This document shows positions 10,754-19,840 of a stretch of DNA of 64,000 nucleotides, in pieces. Below the pieces are notes generated by a model, which was not told the DNA's origin, ran no database searches, and saw only the letters and a list, made by a program, of their open reading frames with translations. Source of the stretch: Buchnera aphidicola (Protaphis terricola) (GTDB lineage Bacteria > Pseudomonadota > Gammaproteobacteria > Enterobacterales > Enterobacteriaceae); the NCBI RefSeq assembly GCF_964059145.1, contig NZ_OZ060405.1, forward strand, positions 62,001-126,000. The letters run 5' to 3'. The stretch's first letter is position 1. Every line of letters begins with the position of its first letter. The position numbers and the translations under genes were made by a program.

Positions 10754-12421
10754 ATGAATTTCAGTACTGCAGAAGAATCAATATCAGAAGAGAAAAAAAA
10801 GCTTAGTAATTTTTTATCTTATTTTTTTAAAAATTCACGTATATTAATAATTTTATTAGTATTAGCAGTAATTAGCACAATTTCTATTTCTATATGGAAA
10901 AAATCTTCTGATTATCAAGTTTTATATAATAATTTATCTACTGAAGATGGAGATTTTATTATTAATTATTTAAATGAAATGAAAGTCCCATATCAATTTT
11001 CAGAAGATTCAAAAAAATTGTTAGTTCCTAAAAATAAAGTATATGATGTTCGATTATATTTAGCAGAGAAAAATTTACCTCATAGTGGAATTGGTTTTGA
11101 AATATTAGATAAAGAAAAATTTGGAATTAGTCAATTTAATGAACAAATTAATTATCAACGTGCTTTAGAAGGAGAACTAGCTCGTACTATACAAAGGATT
11201 AATATTGTAAAAAGCGCAAGAGTTCATTTATCTATTCCAAAAAATTCTTTATTTTTACAAGATAAAAAAAAACCATCAGCTTCAGTAATTTTAAGTTTAA
11301 AATCTAGAATGGAATTAAATTCAGAACAAGTAAATGCAATATTGCATTTAATTTCTAATAGTGTATCTGGTTTGTCTATAAATAATATAACTATAGCTGA
11401 TGATTTTGGTAAACTATTAAATAGTTCTACGTTATTATCAGATGAAATTAATAATGCTAAATTAAAATATACTGAACAAATTGAATTTAAATATGCTAAT
11501 AAAATTCAAAATATTTTAGAACCAATCTTTGGAGTAGGAAATGTATATGCTCAGGTAACTGCTCAAATTGATTTTAATTCTCAAGAGAAAACACAAGAAC
11601 AATATGAGCCTAATTCAAGTTATAAAAACCAGTCAATACGTTCACGTCAAAGTGTTATTAATGACAAAATAAAAAATAGAAATAACAATGATGTAAATAA
11701 ACCTTCTTCTAAGATTTATTCTTTTCAAAATAATTATAAAAAATTTAATATAGAACAAAATAATAAATTATTTAAAGATCAACTTACAAGTTCTAATTCT
11801 ATAATTAATCATGATGATACAATTAATTATGAATTAAATCATAGCTTATCACATATAAAAATGAATATAGGTGAAATTAAAAGGTTATCTGCTGGAGTAG
11901 TAATTAATTTTATTAAAGATAAAAACGGAAAAATATTACCATTAAATAGAAGTCAAATTAAAAATATTAAAAATTTAGTCTGTGAATCAATTGGTTATTC
12001 TAAAATTAGAGGTGATAGTGTACATATTATTAATGAATTTTTTCTAAAAAATAATAATAATTTCCAAAAACCAAATAATTTTCATCAACCTAATATTTTT
12101 AATACTTTTTCAATTATCATACCATGGTGTTTTCTAGGATTATTTTTTTTATATTTTTTAAAAAAATATATTTTTTATTTGTCAAAAAGTATTTATAGAA
12201 ATAAAAAATTATATAAAAATAAACCAAAAATTAAAAATAAACTTGATGAAAATGAATTAGTTAATATTGAATCTAAAATTAAATCTCAATTTTCTAAAAA
12301 TTCAAATATGAAAAATAATTCAGATAGTTTAATTCATCAAATTTGTAATATATCTAATCAAAATCCACGTATTATAGCGTCGATTATTCGTCAATGGATG
12401 AGTGATAAAAATGACTGTTAA
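10754..12421 (+). CDS. fliF: flagellar MS-ring protein FliF
   Basis: Forms the inner-membrane MS ring on which the C-ring and export gate assemble. The 555 residues match the E. coli length (552). There is a first membrane segment around residues 33-50 (ILIILLVLAVISTISIS), ring-building motifs (YQVLYNNLSTEDGDFIINYL, LPHSGIGFEI, QINYQRALEGELARTI, ARVHLSIPKNSLF), a second membrane segment near 455-475, and a C-terminal FliG-binding tail ending NPRIIASIIRQWMSDKND. The periplasmic region between is Asn/Lys-rich and divergent. The end overlaps fliG by 11 nt. Confidence 0.96.
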   Translation: MNFSTAEESISEEKKKLSNFLSYFFKNSRILIILLVLAVISTISISIWKKSSDYQVLYNNLSTEDGDFIINYLNEMKVPYQFSEDSKKLLVPKNKVYDVRLYLAEKNLPHSGIGFEILDKEKFGISQFNEQINYQRALEGELARTIQRINIVKSARVHLSIPKNSLFLQDKKKPSASVILSLKSRMELNSEQVNAILHLISNSVSGLSINNITIADDFGKLLNSSTLLSDEINNAKLKYTEQIEFKYANKIQNILEPIFGVGNVYAQVTAQIDFNSQEKTQEQYEPNSSYKNQSIRSRQSVINDKIKNRNNNDVNKPSSKIYSFQNNYKKFNIEQNNKLFKDQLTSSNSIINHDDTINYELNHSLSHIKMNIGEIKRLSAGVVINFIKDKNGKILPLNRSQIKNIKNLVCESIGYSKIRGDSVHIINEFFLKNNNNFQKPNNFHQPNIFNTFSIIIPWCFLGLFFLYFLKKYIFYLSKSIYRNKKLYKNKPKIKNKLDENELVNIESKIKSQFSKNSNMKNNSDSLIHQICNISNQNPRIIASIIRQWMSDKNDC

Positions 12422-13403
12422 TGGTATTGAAAAAAGTGCACTTTTGTTAATGTCAATTGGAGCTGATCAAGCTTCAGAAGTATTAAAATATTTAACTCCT
12501 TTTGAAGTTCAAGAATTAGTTACTTCTATGGTTAATATTAATCAATGTTCTAATACAAAATTAAATGAAATATTAACTGAATGTTATAATCTTTTTATAA
12601 AAAATAATAATTTAGTTTATAATAATAATGATGAATATATTTCTGATATGTTAACTAAAGCTTTAGGTAATAAAGGTAATTATTTTCTAAATAATGCATT
12701 GGAAATAAGAAATATTAAAATATCTATTGCATCTCTTAATTCCATGTCACCTCAAAAATTAGCTTATTTATTAAAAAAAGAACATTTACAAATTATTACT
12801 ACAATACTTATATATTTAAGTAAATCCCAAGCAGCTCGAGTATTATCATTTTTTAATAAAGAACAACGTACTAAAATTATAATTAAAATGTCTGAGTTTA
12901 ATGGATTAGATGAGGAAAAAATCATTGAATTAAAAAATATTATTAATAACTTAATACAGAAAAAAAATTTTATTTTTTTAAATAAAGGAGGTATAAAAAC
13001 TGTTACTAAAATTTTAAATTCTATGAATATTGAGAAAGAAAAAGATTTATTAAAAAATATTAGTTTTTTCAACAAAGAACTATCTAATAAAATTATTGAA
13101 GAAATATTTTTATTTGAAAATATATTAAATGTTGATGATAATGTTATTAAATATTTAATGAATTATTTAGAAGAAGAAAAATTATATATTGCATTAAAAA
13201 ATACTAACAAATTTATCAGAAAAAAATTTTTTGATAATATGGATCAAGAAAAATCAAAAAAAATATTATATTACTTAAATAAAAAAGATTATATTTCTAA
13301 TATTGCTATAAAAAACGAGCAAAAATTAATTTTAATGATGATTAAAAATATTTTAGATTATGGTATGTTTTCAATAGAAAATTTGGGAAAATATTATGTC
13401 TAA
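12411..13403 (+). CDS. fliG: flagellar C-ring protein FliG, torque residues lost
   Basis: C-ring component binding FliF and FliM. I start at ATG 12411 (MTVNGIEKSALLLMSIG, like E. coli) rather than the GTG three codons earlier; the length is 330 (E. coli 331). The N-terminal and middle domains are recognisable. The C-terminal motor domain aligns without gaps to E. coli FliG through NEQK. At E. coli positions R281, D288, D289 and R297, however, this protein has E, Y, Y and S; only K264 is kept. The rotor surface that meets the MotA stator is therefore gone while the fold is retained. It overlaps fliF by 11 nt and fliH by 8 nt. Confidence 0.95.
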   Translation: MTVNGIEKSALLLMSIGADQASEVLKYLTPFEVQELVTSMVNINQCSNTKLNEILTECYNLFIKNNNLVYNNNDEYISDMLTKALGNKGNYFLNNALEIRNIKISIASLNSMSPQKLAYLLKKEHLQIITTILIYLSKSQAARVLSFFNKEQRTKIIIKMSEFNGLDEEKIIELKNIINNLIQKKNFIFLNKGGIKTVTKILNSMNIEKEKDLLKNISFFNKELSNKIIEEIFLFENILNVDDNVIKYLMNYLEEEKLYIALKNTNKFIRKKFFDNMDQEKSKKILYYLNKKDYISNIAIKNEQKLILMMIKNILDYGMFSIENLGKYYV

Positions 13404-14067
13404 TTTAGATAAAAAAAAACAATGGGAAAAATGGTATCCAGAAGAAGTTTTATTAAATGATTCAAAAAAAAATAATTTTCTTTTTTGGAATTCAAATATT
13501 TTAAAAGAAACAGATTTTTATGTTAAAAAGAATCCTCAAGAAAATAATAAATTTGTTACTGTATCTAAAAAATCAGATAAGATTGAAGATCCAATTTTTA
13601 GTGATCAATTATTAAATTTAAAAAAAAATCTTCAAGAAAAAGAAAAAGAATTTACTATATTAAATCATAAATTAGAAAGATTATGTTTAAATTTTGAAAA
13701 TACAATTACCATATTTGAAAAAATGTTGTTTTCTCGTTTATTAAAAACTATTTTAATTATTTCTTCTTATATTATTGGTGAAAAAATTTCAATTAAAAAA
13801 ACAGTACTATTAAATAAAATAAATAAAATTATTGAAAATAAAAATTTTTTTTTAAAAAAACCAAAATTAATAGTACATCCAATTAATCAAAAAATAATAG
13901 AAAAATTATTAAAAAAATCTAATAAAAAATGGGAATTAGTTTTTGATCAAAATATTGATATTAATAGTTTTAAAATTCAGTCTGAAAATGGTGATATTGA
14001 TGCTACTATTTTTTCTAGATGGAGGGAGGTGTCTAATATTATTTTTCAAGAAGAGAAAGATCAATGA
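13396..14067 (+). CDS. fliH: flagellar export regulator FliH
   Basis: Peripheral stalk of the flagellar export ATPase; it binds FliI and anchors it to the C-ring. The 223 residues compare with 228 in E. coli. The N-terminal tryptophan motif is kept (QWEKWYPEEV), which in the family docks on FliN or FlhA. A coiled-coil stretch (LKKNLQEKEKEFTILNHKLE) follows, then a divergent C-terminal domain. The stop overlaps the fliI start as ATGA, implying coupled translation. Confidence 0.92.
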   Translation: MSNLDKKKQWEKWYPEEVLLNDSKKNNFLFWNSNILKETDFYVKKNPQENNKFVTVSKKSDKIEDPIFSDQLLNLKKNLQEKEKEFTILNHKLERLCLNFENTITIFEKMLFSRLLKTILIISSYIIGEKISIKKTVLLNKINKIIENKNFFLKKPKLIVHPINQKIIEKLLKKSNKKWELVFDQNIDINSFKIQSENGDIDATIFSRWREVSNIIFQEEKDQ

Positions 14068-15425
14068 AATTAAAATATTCTGAATTATTTAATAAAATAA
14101 ATTATTTTGAAAGTCAAGTTAATGAGTTATCAGAGTTTATTTTATATGGTTACTTAATAAGTATAAATGGTTTGATTTTAGAAGTTGTAGGTTTAAAAGC
14201 TCCAATTGGAGCTGAATGTATTATTGAAAGAATAATAGATAATAAACCATCAAATATTTCTGCTGAAGTCATTAGTTTTAATAAAGATAAAACGTTATTA
14301 TTTTCTTTTGATAAAACATATGGTATTTTACCTGGTGCTAAAGTTTTTTTAAAAAATTTTAAAGATAGTAATTATTTTATTAAAAAAATGCCATTAGGGA
14401 ACAATTTGCTAGGTAGAATATTAAATGGAAAAGGTGAATTATTAGATAATGGGCCTGAATTAGATAAACAATGTTTTAGTATTATTAAGTCTAAACATAT
14501 TAATCCATTAGATAGAAAGCCTATTGTTGATGTTTTAGATACAGGGATACGTGCTATTAATGGTTTAATAACTATTGGTCGAGGTCAAAGAATAGGTATT
14601 TTTTCGGAATCAGGAGTTGGTAAAAGTATTCTTCTTGGTATGATGGCTAAATATACACAAGCAGATATAGTTGTAATAGGTTTAATTGGAGAAAGAGGAA
14701 GAGAATTAAAAAATTTTATAGAGAATATTTTAGGATTAGATGGTTTGAATAAATCTGTAGTTATAGCTTCTCCAGCAGATGAATCACCTTTATTACAGAT
14801 TAAAGCTGCATTATATGCTACAAGCATTGCAGAGTATTTTAGAGATTATCAGAATAAAAATGTTTTATTAATTATGGATTCCTTAACTCGTTATGCTATG
14901 GCAGAAAGAGAAGTGGCTTTGTCATTAGGTGAATTACCAGTTTCTAAAGGATATCCATCTTCTGTTTTTTCCAAAATTCCTATCTTAGTAGAACGTTCTG
15001 GAAATACAAATAGCAAAGGTTCTATTACTGCATTTTATACAGTATTAACAGAAAATGAAGATGATCAGGATCCTATTTCTCATATTTGTCGATCTATCCT
15101 TGATGGTCATATTATATTATCTAAACATTATGCAGATTTAGGACATTATCCAGCAATTGATATTGAATCTTCTATTAGTCGAATTATGCCAGATATAGTA
15201 AGTAATAATCAATATTCTAATGCTTGTTATTTTAAAAGATTATTTACTTCTTATCAAAGGAATAAAGATTTAATTAATATCGGAGCTTATATTAAAGGTA
15301 ATGATTCAATTTTAGACAATGCAATTCAAAAATGGACTTCCTTAGAAGCATTTTTAAAGCAGAGTACATCAGAAAAAAGTAATTATTTAAATACTTGTTT
15401 AGAATTAGAAAAAATACTTATTTAA
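14064..15425 (+). CDS. fliI: flagellum-specific export ATPase FliI
   Basis: Hexameric ATPase that energises or opens the flagellar type III export gate. The 453-residue protein (E. coli 457) is among the best conserved here. Walker A is SESGVGKS near residues 182-189, GERGRELKNF follows, Walker B is LLIMDSLTRYA, and GYPSSVFSKIPILVERSGN is family-typical. Strong conservation suggests the export function is under selection even though motility residues elsewhere are lost. Confidence 0.98.
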   Translation: MKLKYSELFNKINYFESQVNELSEFILYGYLISINGLILEVVGLKAPIGAECIIERIIDNKPSNISAEVISFNKDKTLLFSFDKTYGILPGAKVFLKNFKDSNYFIKKMPLGNNLLGRILNGKGELLDNGPELDKQCFSIIKSKHINPLDRKPIVDVLDTGIRAINGLITIGRGQRIGIFSESGVGKSILLGMMAKYTQADIVVIGLIGERGRELKNFIENILGLDGLNKSVVIASPADESPLLQIKAALYATSIAEYFRDYQNKNVLLIMDSLTRYAMAEREVALSLGELPVSKGYPSSVFSKIPILVERSGNTNSKGSITAFYTVLTENEDDQDPISHICRSILDGHIILSKHYADLGHYPAIDIESSISRIMPDIVSNNQYSNACYFKRLFTSYQRNKDLINIGAYIKGNDSILDNAIQKWTSLEAFLKQSTSEKSNYLNTCLELEKILI

Positions 15426-15446
15426 ATATTCTTTAGTAGGATTTTT

Positions 15447-15890
15447 ATGAAATATAAAAAAACAATATTTTCTATTTTAGAAAATATAGAAATAAAAAAG
15501 ATTGAACAAGAAAAAAATAATATTAAAAATTTATACATTCAAAAAAAAAAATATATTAAACAATTAAATTTATTAATGAATTTTAAAAATGAATATATTT
15601 CAAAGTTAAATTTAAAACTTAAAGAAGGAATATATATAGATCAGTGGAAAATATATAATAATTTTATTTTTATGTTATTTATTGCAATTGAAGAAAGTAA
15701 TAATATGATTAAAAAATATGAATTAGTTATTGAAAAAAATAAAAGTCAATGGTTAAAAAGTCAATCTAAATTAAAAACTTGGAATTATTTTAATGAAAGA
15801 AATAAAAAATTAATTAAAAAATATGAATTGTTGAAAAATCAAATTTTAAGTGATGAACTTTCTCAATTAAAATTATTAAACAAAAGGTAA
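15447..15890 (+). CDS. fliJ: flagellar export chaperone FliJ
   Basis: Soluble coiled-coil protein that sits in the FliI ring and contacts the gate protein FlhA. The length (147) equals E. coli FliJ. The sequence is divergent and lysine-rich but almost wholly helical with heptad-like spacing, as expected. Identity rests mainly on length, coiled-coil character and position between fliI and fliK. Confidence 0.88.
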   Translation: MKYKKTIFSILENIEIKKIEQEKNNIKNLYIQKKKYIKQLNLLMNFKNEYISKLNLKLKEGIYIDQWKIYNNFIFMLFIAIEESNNMIKKYELVIEKNKSQWLKSQSKLKTWNYFNERNKKLIKKYELLKNQILSDELSQLKLLNKR

Positions 15891-15898
15891 TTATTATA

Positions 15899-17011
15899 AT
15901 GTTAATTCATTTTGATAATATGATATTAAATAAAAACATTACACTGAATTTGGATTATAATGTATTTTATAATTTTGATAATATTAATTTATATCAATCA
16001 TTATTAAATGAGTGTAAAAAAAAATTATCAACAAATCAAGAAATTAAATTTGATAATATTTCTACTAAAAAAAAGAAAAAAGATGATGAAGATTTTATAT
16101 CTTTAAATTTTTTGGTAAGTAATTTACTAAATATTTTAAATACAGAAAATATAAAAAATAATGCTTATAATAAAGATAATATTTTTAAAAAACAAAAAAA
16201 AAAAATAGATGTTTTATTTAAATTTAAATCTTCTGAATATATAGAAAAAAAAAGCGAAAATAAACTTCAAATAAATAAAAATAAATATAGCAAATATGAA
16301 TCTAATGATAATATAAAAAATATTATTAAAAATAAATCTTATTTATTTAACAATCAAAATATTATTCATTTATGTAAAAATTCTTATAATAAAATTTCAA
16401 ATAAAATTAGTTACTGTAATATTGAAAGTAATAAAAAAAAACTTATTAATTGTAATAAAGATTTTTTATATTTCAATAATTTTAAAAATAACAAATCTTG
16501 TAATTTTTCTACTAAAAATCAACAAAAAATTCAAAATTCTATTTATACAATCAATTCTTTTAAAAAAGAAAATAAATATAGTTTTTTAAAATTAAATAAA
16601 AAATCAATTAATTTTTTTAACAATAAAAAAAATATTCAATGGAAAAAAGCGATTAGTCGTCAAGTTTTATTATCTATTTTTAAAAAAGAAAATAAAGCTG
16701 AAATTCATTTAAAACCAAATTCTCTTGGTTCAATATATATAAAAATTAAAATGAAAAATAATGAAGCAAAATTAAAATTAATTTCTAATAATACATTAAT
16801 TCAATCTTTATTAAATAATTGTATACCATTTCTAAAATCTTCTTTAATGAAAAATAATATTTTCTTAAAAAAGGTTAATATTTTTAGTTCATTGATGAAT
16901 CATAAAAATAAAAATATGTTAATTTCTAAAAATTATTCAAAAAAAATAAATGCTATTAAAAATTTTTATCAAGATTTTAAACAAAATAAATTTATTAATT
17001 TATATGCTTAA
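15899..17011 (+). CDS. fliK: flagellar hook-length control protein FliK
   Basis: In other bacteria FliK measures hook length and switches export specificity. This 370-residue protein (E. coli 375) has a low-complexity Asn/Lys-rich first two thirds with no obvious conservation. A recognisable C-terminal FliK domain follows: KAEIHLKPNSLGSIYIKIKM, then NEAKLKLISNN and LLNNCIPFLKSSL. Retention fits continued building of hooks. fliL, the next gene in E. coli, is missing. Confidence 0.88.
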   Translation: MLIHFDNMILNKNITLNLDYNVFYNFDNINLYQSLLNECKKKLSTNQEIKFDNISTKKKKKDDEDFISLNFLVSNLLNILNTENIKNNAYNKDNIFKKQKKKIDVLFKFKSSEYIEKKSENKLQINKNKYSKYESNDNIKNIIKNKSYLFNNQNIIHLCKNSYNKISNKISYCNIESNKKKLINCNKDFLYFNNFKNNKSCNFSTKNQQKIQNSIYTINSFKKENKYSFLKLNKKSINFFNNKKNIQWKKAISRQVLLSIFKKENKAEIHLKPNSLGSIYIKIKMKNNEAKLKLISNNTLIQSLLNNCIPFLKSSLMKNNIFLKKVNIFSSLMNHKNKNMLISKNYSKKINAIKNFYQDFKQNKFINLYA

Positions 17012-17020
17012 ATATATTAT

Positions 17021-17050
17021 CTTAAATTTTAATTATATTTAAAATTTAAG
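17021..17050 (+). repeat. perfect 12-bp inverted repeat between fliK and fliM
   Basis: CTTAAATTTTAA and TTAAAATTTAAG flank a 6-nt loop in the 94-nt spacer where E. coli has fliL. It is followed by AAATTAAATATT rather than a clean T run, so it could be a weak terminator, an RNA-processing stem or a relic of the deletion. Confidence 0.7.
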
Positions 17051-17105
17051 AAATTAAATATTTATAATGATTTTTAATGACTTTTACCTATAAGGTAGAT
17101 AAAAA

Positions 17106-18035
17106 ATGGGAAAAAGTAATAATATTAACCATGCTAATAATTTTCAAAAAAATAATTTTTATAATATTTTAAATTTAAATGAAATTACACTATTAAAAGA
17201 AGTTAATAAAAAATTTACTAAAAAAGCAATATCATATTTTTCTGATTTACTTAAAAATAATATTAATTTAAATTATTCTTCTATTAAAATAAATTCATAT
17301 ACTAATCACGATAGACATACAAAATATTTATTTCTTAATAGTATAGAAATATTAAATCTTAAAAAAAAATCATTTATATTATTTTCAGATAATTTTTTAT
17401 CTGTCTTTACAGATTTTCTATTTGGGGGAGATGGTAAATCGATCGATAAAATTACAAAAACTAGAGATTTAACATATACAGAAGAAATTATATCTCATAA
17501 AGTTTTAAAACTGATTTTAAAAGCTTATTGTCAAGTATTAAGAAAAATTTTTTTTATTGATTTAAAAATTTTAGATATGAAAATAATTAATATTAAAAAT
17601 TTTTCTTTTTTCAAAGAAAAATTTATAACTAATTATTTTAATTTTAATATAAATCATATAAATGTTTTTTTAAGTATTTTATTACCATTATCAATAATTA
17701 AAAAAAATTTTCAAAAGTTTGCTTCTTTAGATAATACTATACTTAAAAATAAGATGTTAAATATTGTAAAAACAGATATTAATCTTATTGATATATATGA
17801 AGTTAAACTAAATATTATTACTAAATTAATTTTATCTTCTACAGTTCATTTTCATCGTTTTTCTATAGGTGATATTTTAGAAATAAAAAATCCTGATCAA
17901 ATAATAGCTTATATAGATAATAAACCTATATTTTTAGGACATTATAAATATTTTAATAAAAATTTAGTTGTTTTTATGGATAAGTTTATAAATAAATATC
18001 AAAAAAACAAAAACAAGGAATCTGAAAGTGAGTAA
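17106..18035 (+). CDS. fliM: flagellar C-ring protein FliM, CheY-binding peptide lost
   Basis: C-ring subunit between FliG and FliN. At 309 residues it is shorter than E. coli FliM (334). The N-terminal EIDALL peptide that binds phosphorylated CheY is absent; the protein starts with an Asn/Lys-rich tail and joins the family alignment near LNLNEITLLKEVNKKF. The FliG-binding GGxG loop is kept (LFGGDGKS). The C-terminal surface domain matches at FSIGDILEIKNPDQIIAYID. A TAAGGTAGAT ribosome site lies before the ATG. It overlaps fliN by 8 nt. Confidence 0.93.
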   Translation: MGKSNNINHANNFQKNNFYNILNLNEITLLKEVNKKFTKKAISYFSDLLKNNINLNYSSIKINSYTNHDRHTKYLFLNSIEILNLKKKSFILFSDNFLSVFTDFLFGGDGKSIDKITKTRDLTYTEEIISHKVLKLILKAYCQVLRKIFFIDLKILDMKIINIKNFSFFKEKFITNYFNFNINHINVFLSILLPLSIIKKNFQKFASLDNTILKNKMLNIVKTDINLIDIYEVKLNIITKLILSSTVHFHRFSIGDILEIKNPDQIIAYIDNKPIFLGHYKYFNKNLVVFMDKFINKYQKNKNKESESE

Positions 18036-18393
18036 AGAAAAAAAATATCATGATTTTAATAATCAAATTAATAGTTCTATATTAGAAAAAAATACTAAAG
18101 AAAGTAAAAATACAATTAATTTAGAAAAAAAAACATCTACTCAATCTAAAAAATTATCAAATAGTCAAGAAGTAATATTTGATGCACCTGTAGATATATC
18201 GATAGAATTAGGAAGAAAAAAAATTAAAATAAAAGAATTATTAGATTTTTCGAAAGGAAGTATGTTATTTTTAGATCAACAGAAAGAAGATTTTTTAAAA
18301 ATTTTTGCAAATGGTAAATTAGTTGCATTTGGTGAGATTGTTGTATTAGAAAATACATATGGTGTACGTATTGTTAGTGTAAAAAATTCTTAA
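18028..18393 (+). CDS. fliN: flagellar C-ring protein FliN
   Basis: C-ring base protein and docking site for the FliH-FliI export complex. The 121 residues compare with 137 in E. coli. The GTG start at 18028 has AAGGAA seven bases upstream and overlaps the end of fliM. After a divergent, charged N-terminus, the SpoA domain is well kept: VDISIELGRKKIKIKELL, FSKGSMLFLD, NGKLVAFGEIVV and YGVRIVSV. Confidence 0.95.
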   Translation: MSKEKKYHDFNNQINSSILEKNTKESKNTINLEKKTSTQSKKLSNSQEVIFDAPVDISIELGRKKIKIKELLDFSKGSMLFLDQQKEDFLKIFANGKLVAFGEIVVLENTYGVRIVSVKNS

Positions 18394-18412
18394 TTAAATA
18401 ATATATTTAAAT

Positions 18413-18742
18413 ATGAAAAATAACGTAGAAAAAGAATTATTAAATCATGCTGAACCAATCTTAAATAATATAAATTTTTTTCATATATTTATATCATTAA
18501 GTCAAATAATATTATTAATATTAGTTTTAAGTTGGATTATAAAAAAAATTTCTTTTATAAAGAGAAACAAATCTAATTCGAATATAAAAATAATAGAAAA
18601 AATATCATTAGGATCTAATGAATTTATTGTGTTAGCAGAAGTAAAAGAAGTTCAATTAATATTAGGTGTTACAAAAAATAATATTACCCATTTATATACA
18701 TTTATATCAAAATTAAAAAAAAATGAATTATCTGATAAATAA
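18413..18742 (+). CDS. fliO: flagellar export-gate assembly protein FliO
   Basis: Membrane protein that helps assemble the FliP ring of the export gate. 109 residues with one hydrophobic segment ([18 protein letters not shown], about residues 27-44). A cytoplasmic part follows with [19 protein letters not shown] and [15 protein letters not shown], the typical FliO pattern. Identity also rests on the position between fliN and fliP. No strong ribosome site is visible before the ATG. Confidence 0.85.
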   Translation: MKNNVEKELLNHAEPILNNINFFHIFISLSQIILLILVLSWIIKKISFIKRNKSNSNIKIIEKISLGSNEFIVLAEVKEVQLILGVTKNNITHLYTFISKLKKNELSDK

Positions 18743-18815
18743 AAAAATTATTCTATTAAAAAAAAAATTTTTTAATCATTTTAAAAATTTTACTAAAATA
18801 TTTTGGAAAAAAAAA

Positions 18816-19547
18816 ATGTTGTATCGAATACTTCCATTTTTATTTTTATTATTTTGCCCATTAGTTTATGCTAATATACCTGGACCAATTGTTCACAATG
18901 TAAATAATGGAACTCAAATTTGGTCTTTACCTGTGCAAACTTTATTTTTTTTAACCACACTTACTTTTCTTCCAGCTTTTCTTTTAATGATGACGAGTTT
19001 TACTCGAATTATCATTGTTTTTGGATTGTTAAGAAATGCCCTTGGAACTCCATATGCTCCGCCAAATCAAATATTATTAGGTTTAGCTCTTTTTCTAACT
19101 TTTTTTATTATGTCGCCTACTTTTGAAAAAGTGTATAAAGAGTCTTATCTCCCATTTAGTAAAGAAGAAATTAATATGGATGAAGCATTTGAAAGAGGTG
19201 CTATTCCTTTAAAAAAATTTATGTTAAATCAAACAAGAACATCTGATTTAGAAATTTTTTCAAAAATTGCACATATTTCTTCTTATAAAGATCAAAATAA
19301 TATACCTATGCGTATTTTATTACCTTCATTTATTACAAGTGAATTAAAAACAGCTTTTCAAATTGGTTTTACTATTTTTATACCTTTTTTAATTATTGAT
19401 TTAGTTATAGCTAGTGTTTTAATGGCATTAGGTATGATGATGGTTCCACCTTCAACAATTTCCTTGCCTTTTAAATTAATGTTGTTTGTATTAGTAGATG
19501 GTTGGCAATTATTAGTTACTTCGTTATCTCAAAGTTTTAATATTTAA
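18816..19547 (+). CDS. fliP: flagellar export-gate protein FliP
   Basis: Core membrane subunit of the flagellar type III export gate. I choose ATG 18816, which gives 243 residues (E. coli 245) and a standard signal-peptide start ([19 protein letters not shown]). An in-frame ATG at 18723 would add 31 mostly Lys/Phe residues and overlap fliO by 20 nt, and cannot be excluded. Conserved blocks include [58 protein letters not shown] and [14 protein letters not shown]. fliQ follows after 23 nt. Confidence 0.93.
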   Translation: MLYRILPFLFLLFCPLVYANIPGPIVHNVNNGTQIWSLPVQTLFFLTTLTFLPAFLLMMTSFTRIIIVFGLLRNALGTPYAPPNQILLGLALFLTFFIMSPTFEKVYKESYLPFSKEEINMDEAFERGAIPLKKFMLNQTRTSDLEIFSKIAHISSYKDQNNIPMRILLPSFITSELKTAFQIGFTIFIPFLIIDLVIASVLMALGMMMVPPSTISLPFKLMLFVLVDGWQLLVTSLSQSFNI

Positions 19548-19570
19548 TTTTTTTTAAAAGGAATTTATTT

Positions 19571-19840
19571 ATGAATCCAGAATATGTAATAGTTATGTTT
19601 AGTCAAGCAATGAAAGTTTTATTAATGATTGCTTCTCCATTGTTATTATCTACTTTAATCAGTGGTTTGTTGATAAGTATATTACAAGCTGCTACTCAAA
19701 TAAATGAGCAAACTCTTTCATTTATTCCTAAAATAATTTCTATTTTAACTACAATTTTTATATTTGGTCCTTGGATGTTAGGTGTTATGTTGGATTATAT
19801 GCATAATTTATTTAATAATATACCAGTAATTATAAAATAA
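19571..19840 (+). CDS. fliQ: flagellar export-gate protein FliQ
   Basis: Two-span membrane protein that stacks around the FliP ring. The length of 89 equals E. coli. Features: MNPEYVIVMFSQAMKVLLM at the start, SGLLISILQAATQINEQTL in the middle, FGPWMLGVMLDYM near the end. AAGGAATT precedes the ATG. The stop codon overlaps the fliR ATG by one base (TAATG). Confidence 0.97.
   Translation: MNPEYVIVMFSQAMKVLLMIASPLLLSTLISGLLISILQAATQINEQTLSFIPKIISILTTIFIFGPWMLGVMLDYMHNLFNNIPVIIK

Noticed and set aside
12402..12410. Upstream GTG start for fliG
   Set aside because: The next ATG at 12411 gives the family-like N-terminus and normal length.
18723..18815. 31-residue N-terminal extension of FliP
   Set aside because: It is almost entirely Lys/Phe/Asn, precedes a normal signal peptide and makes the protein longer than the family; kept only as an alternative start.
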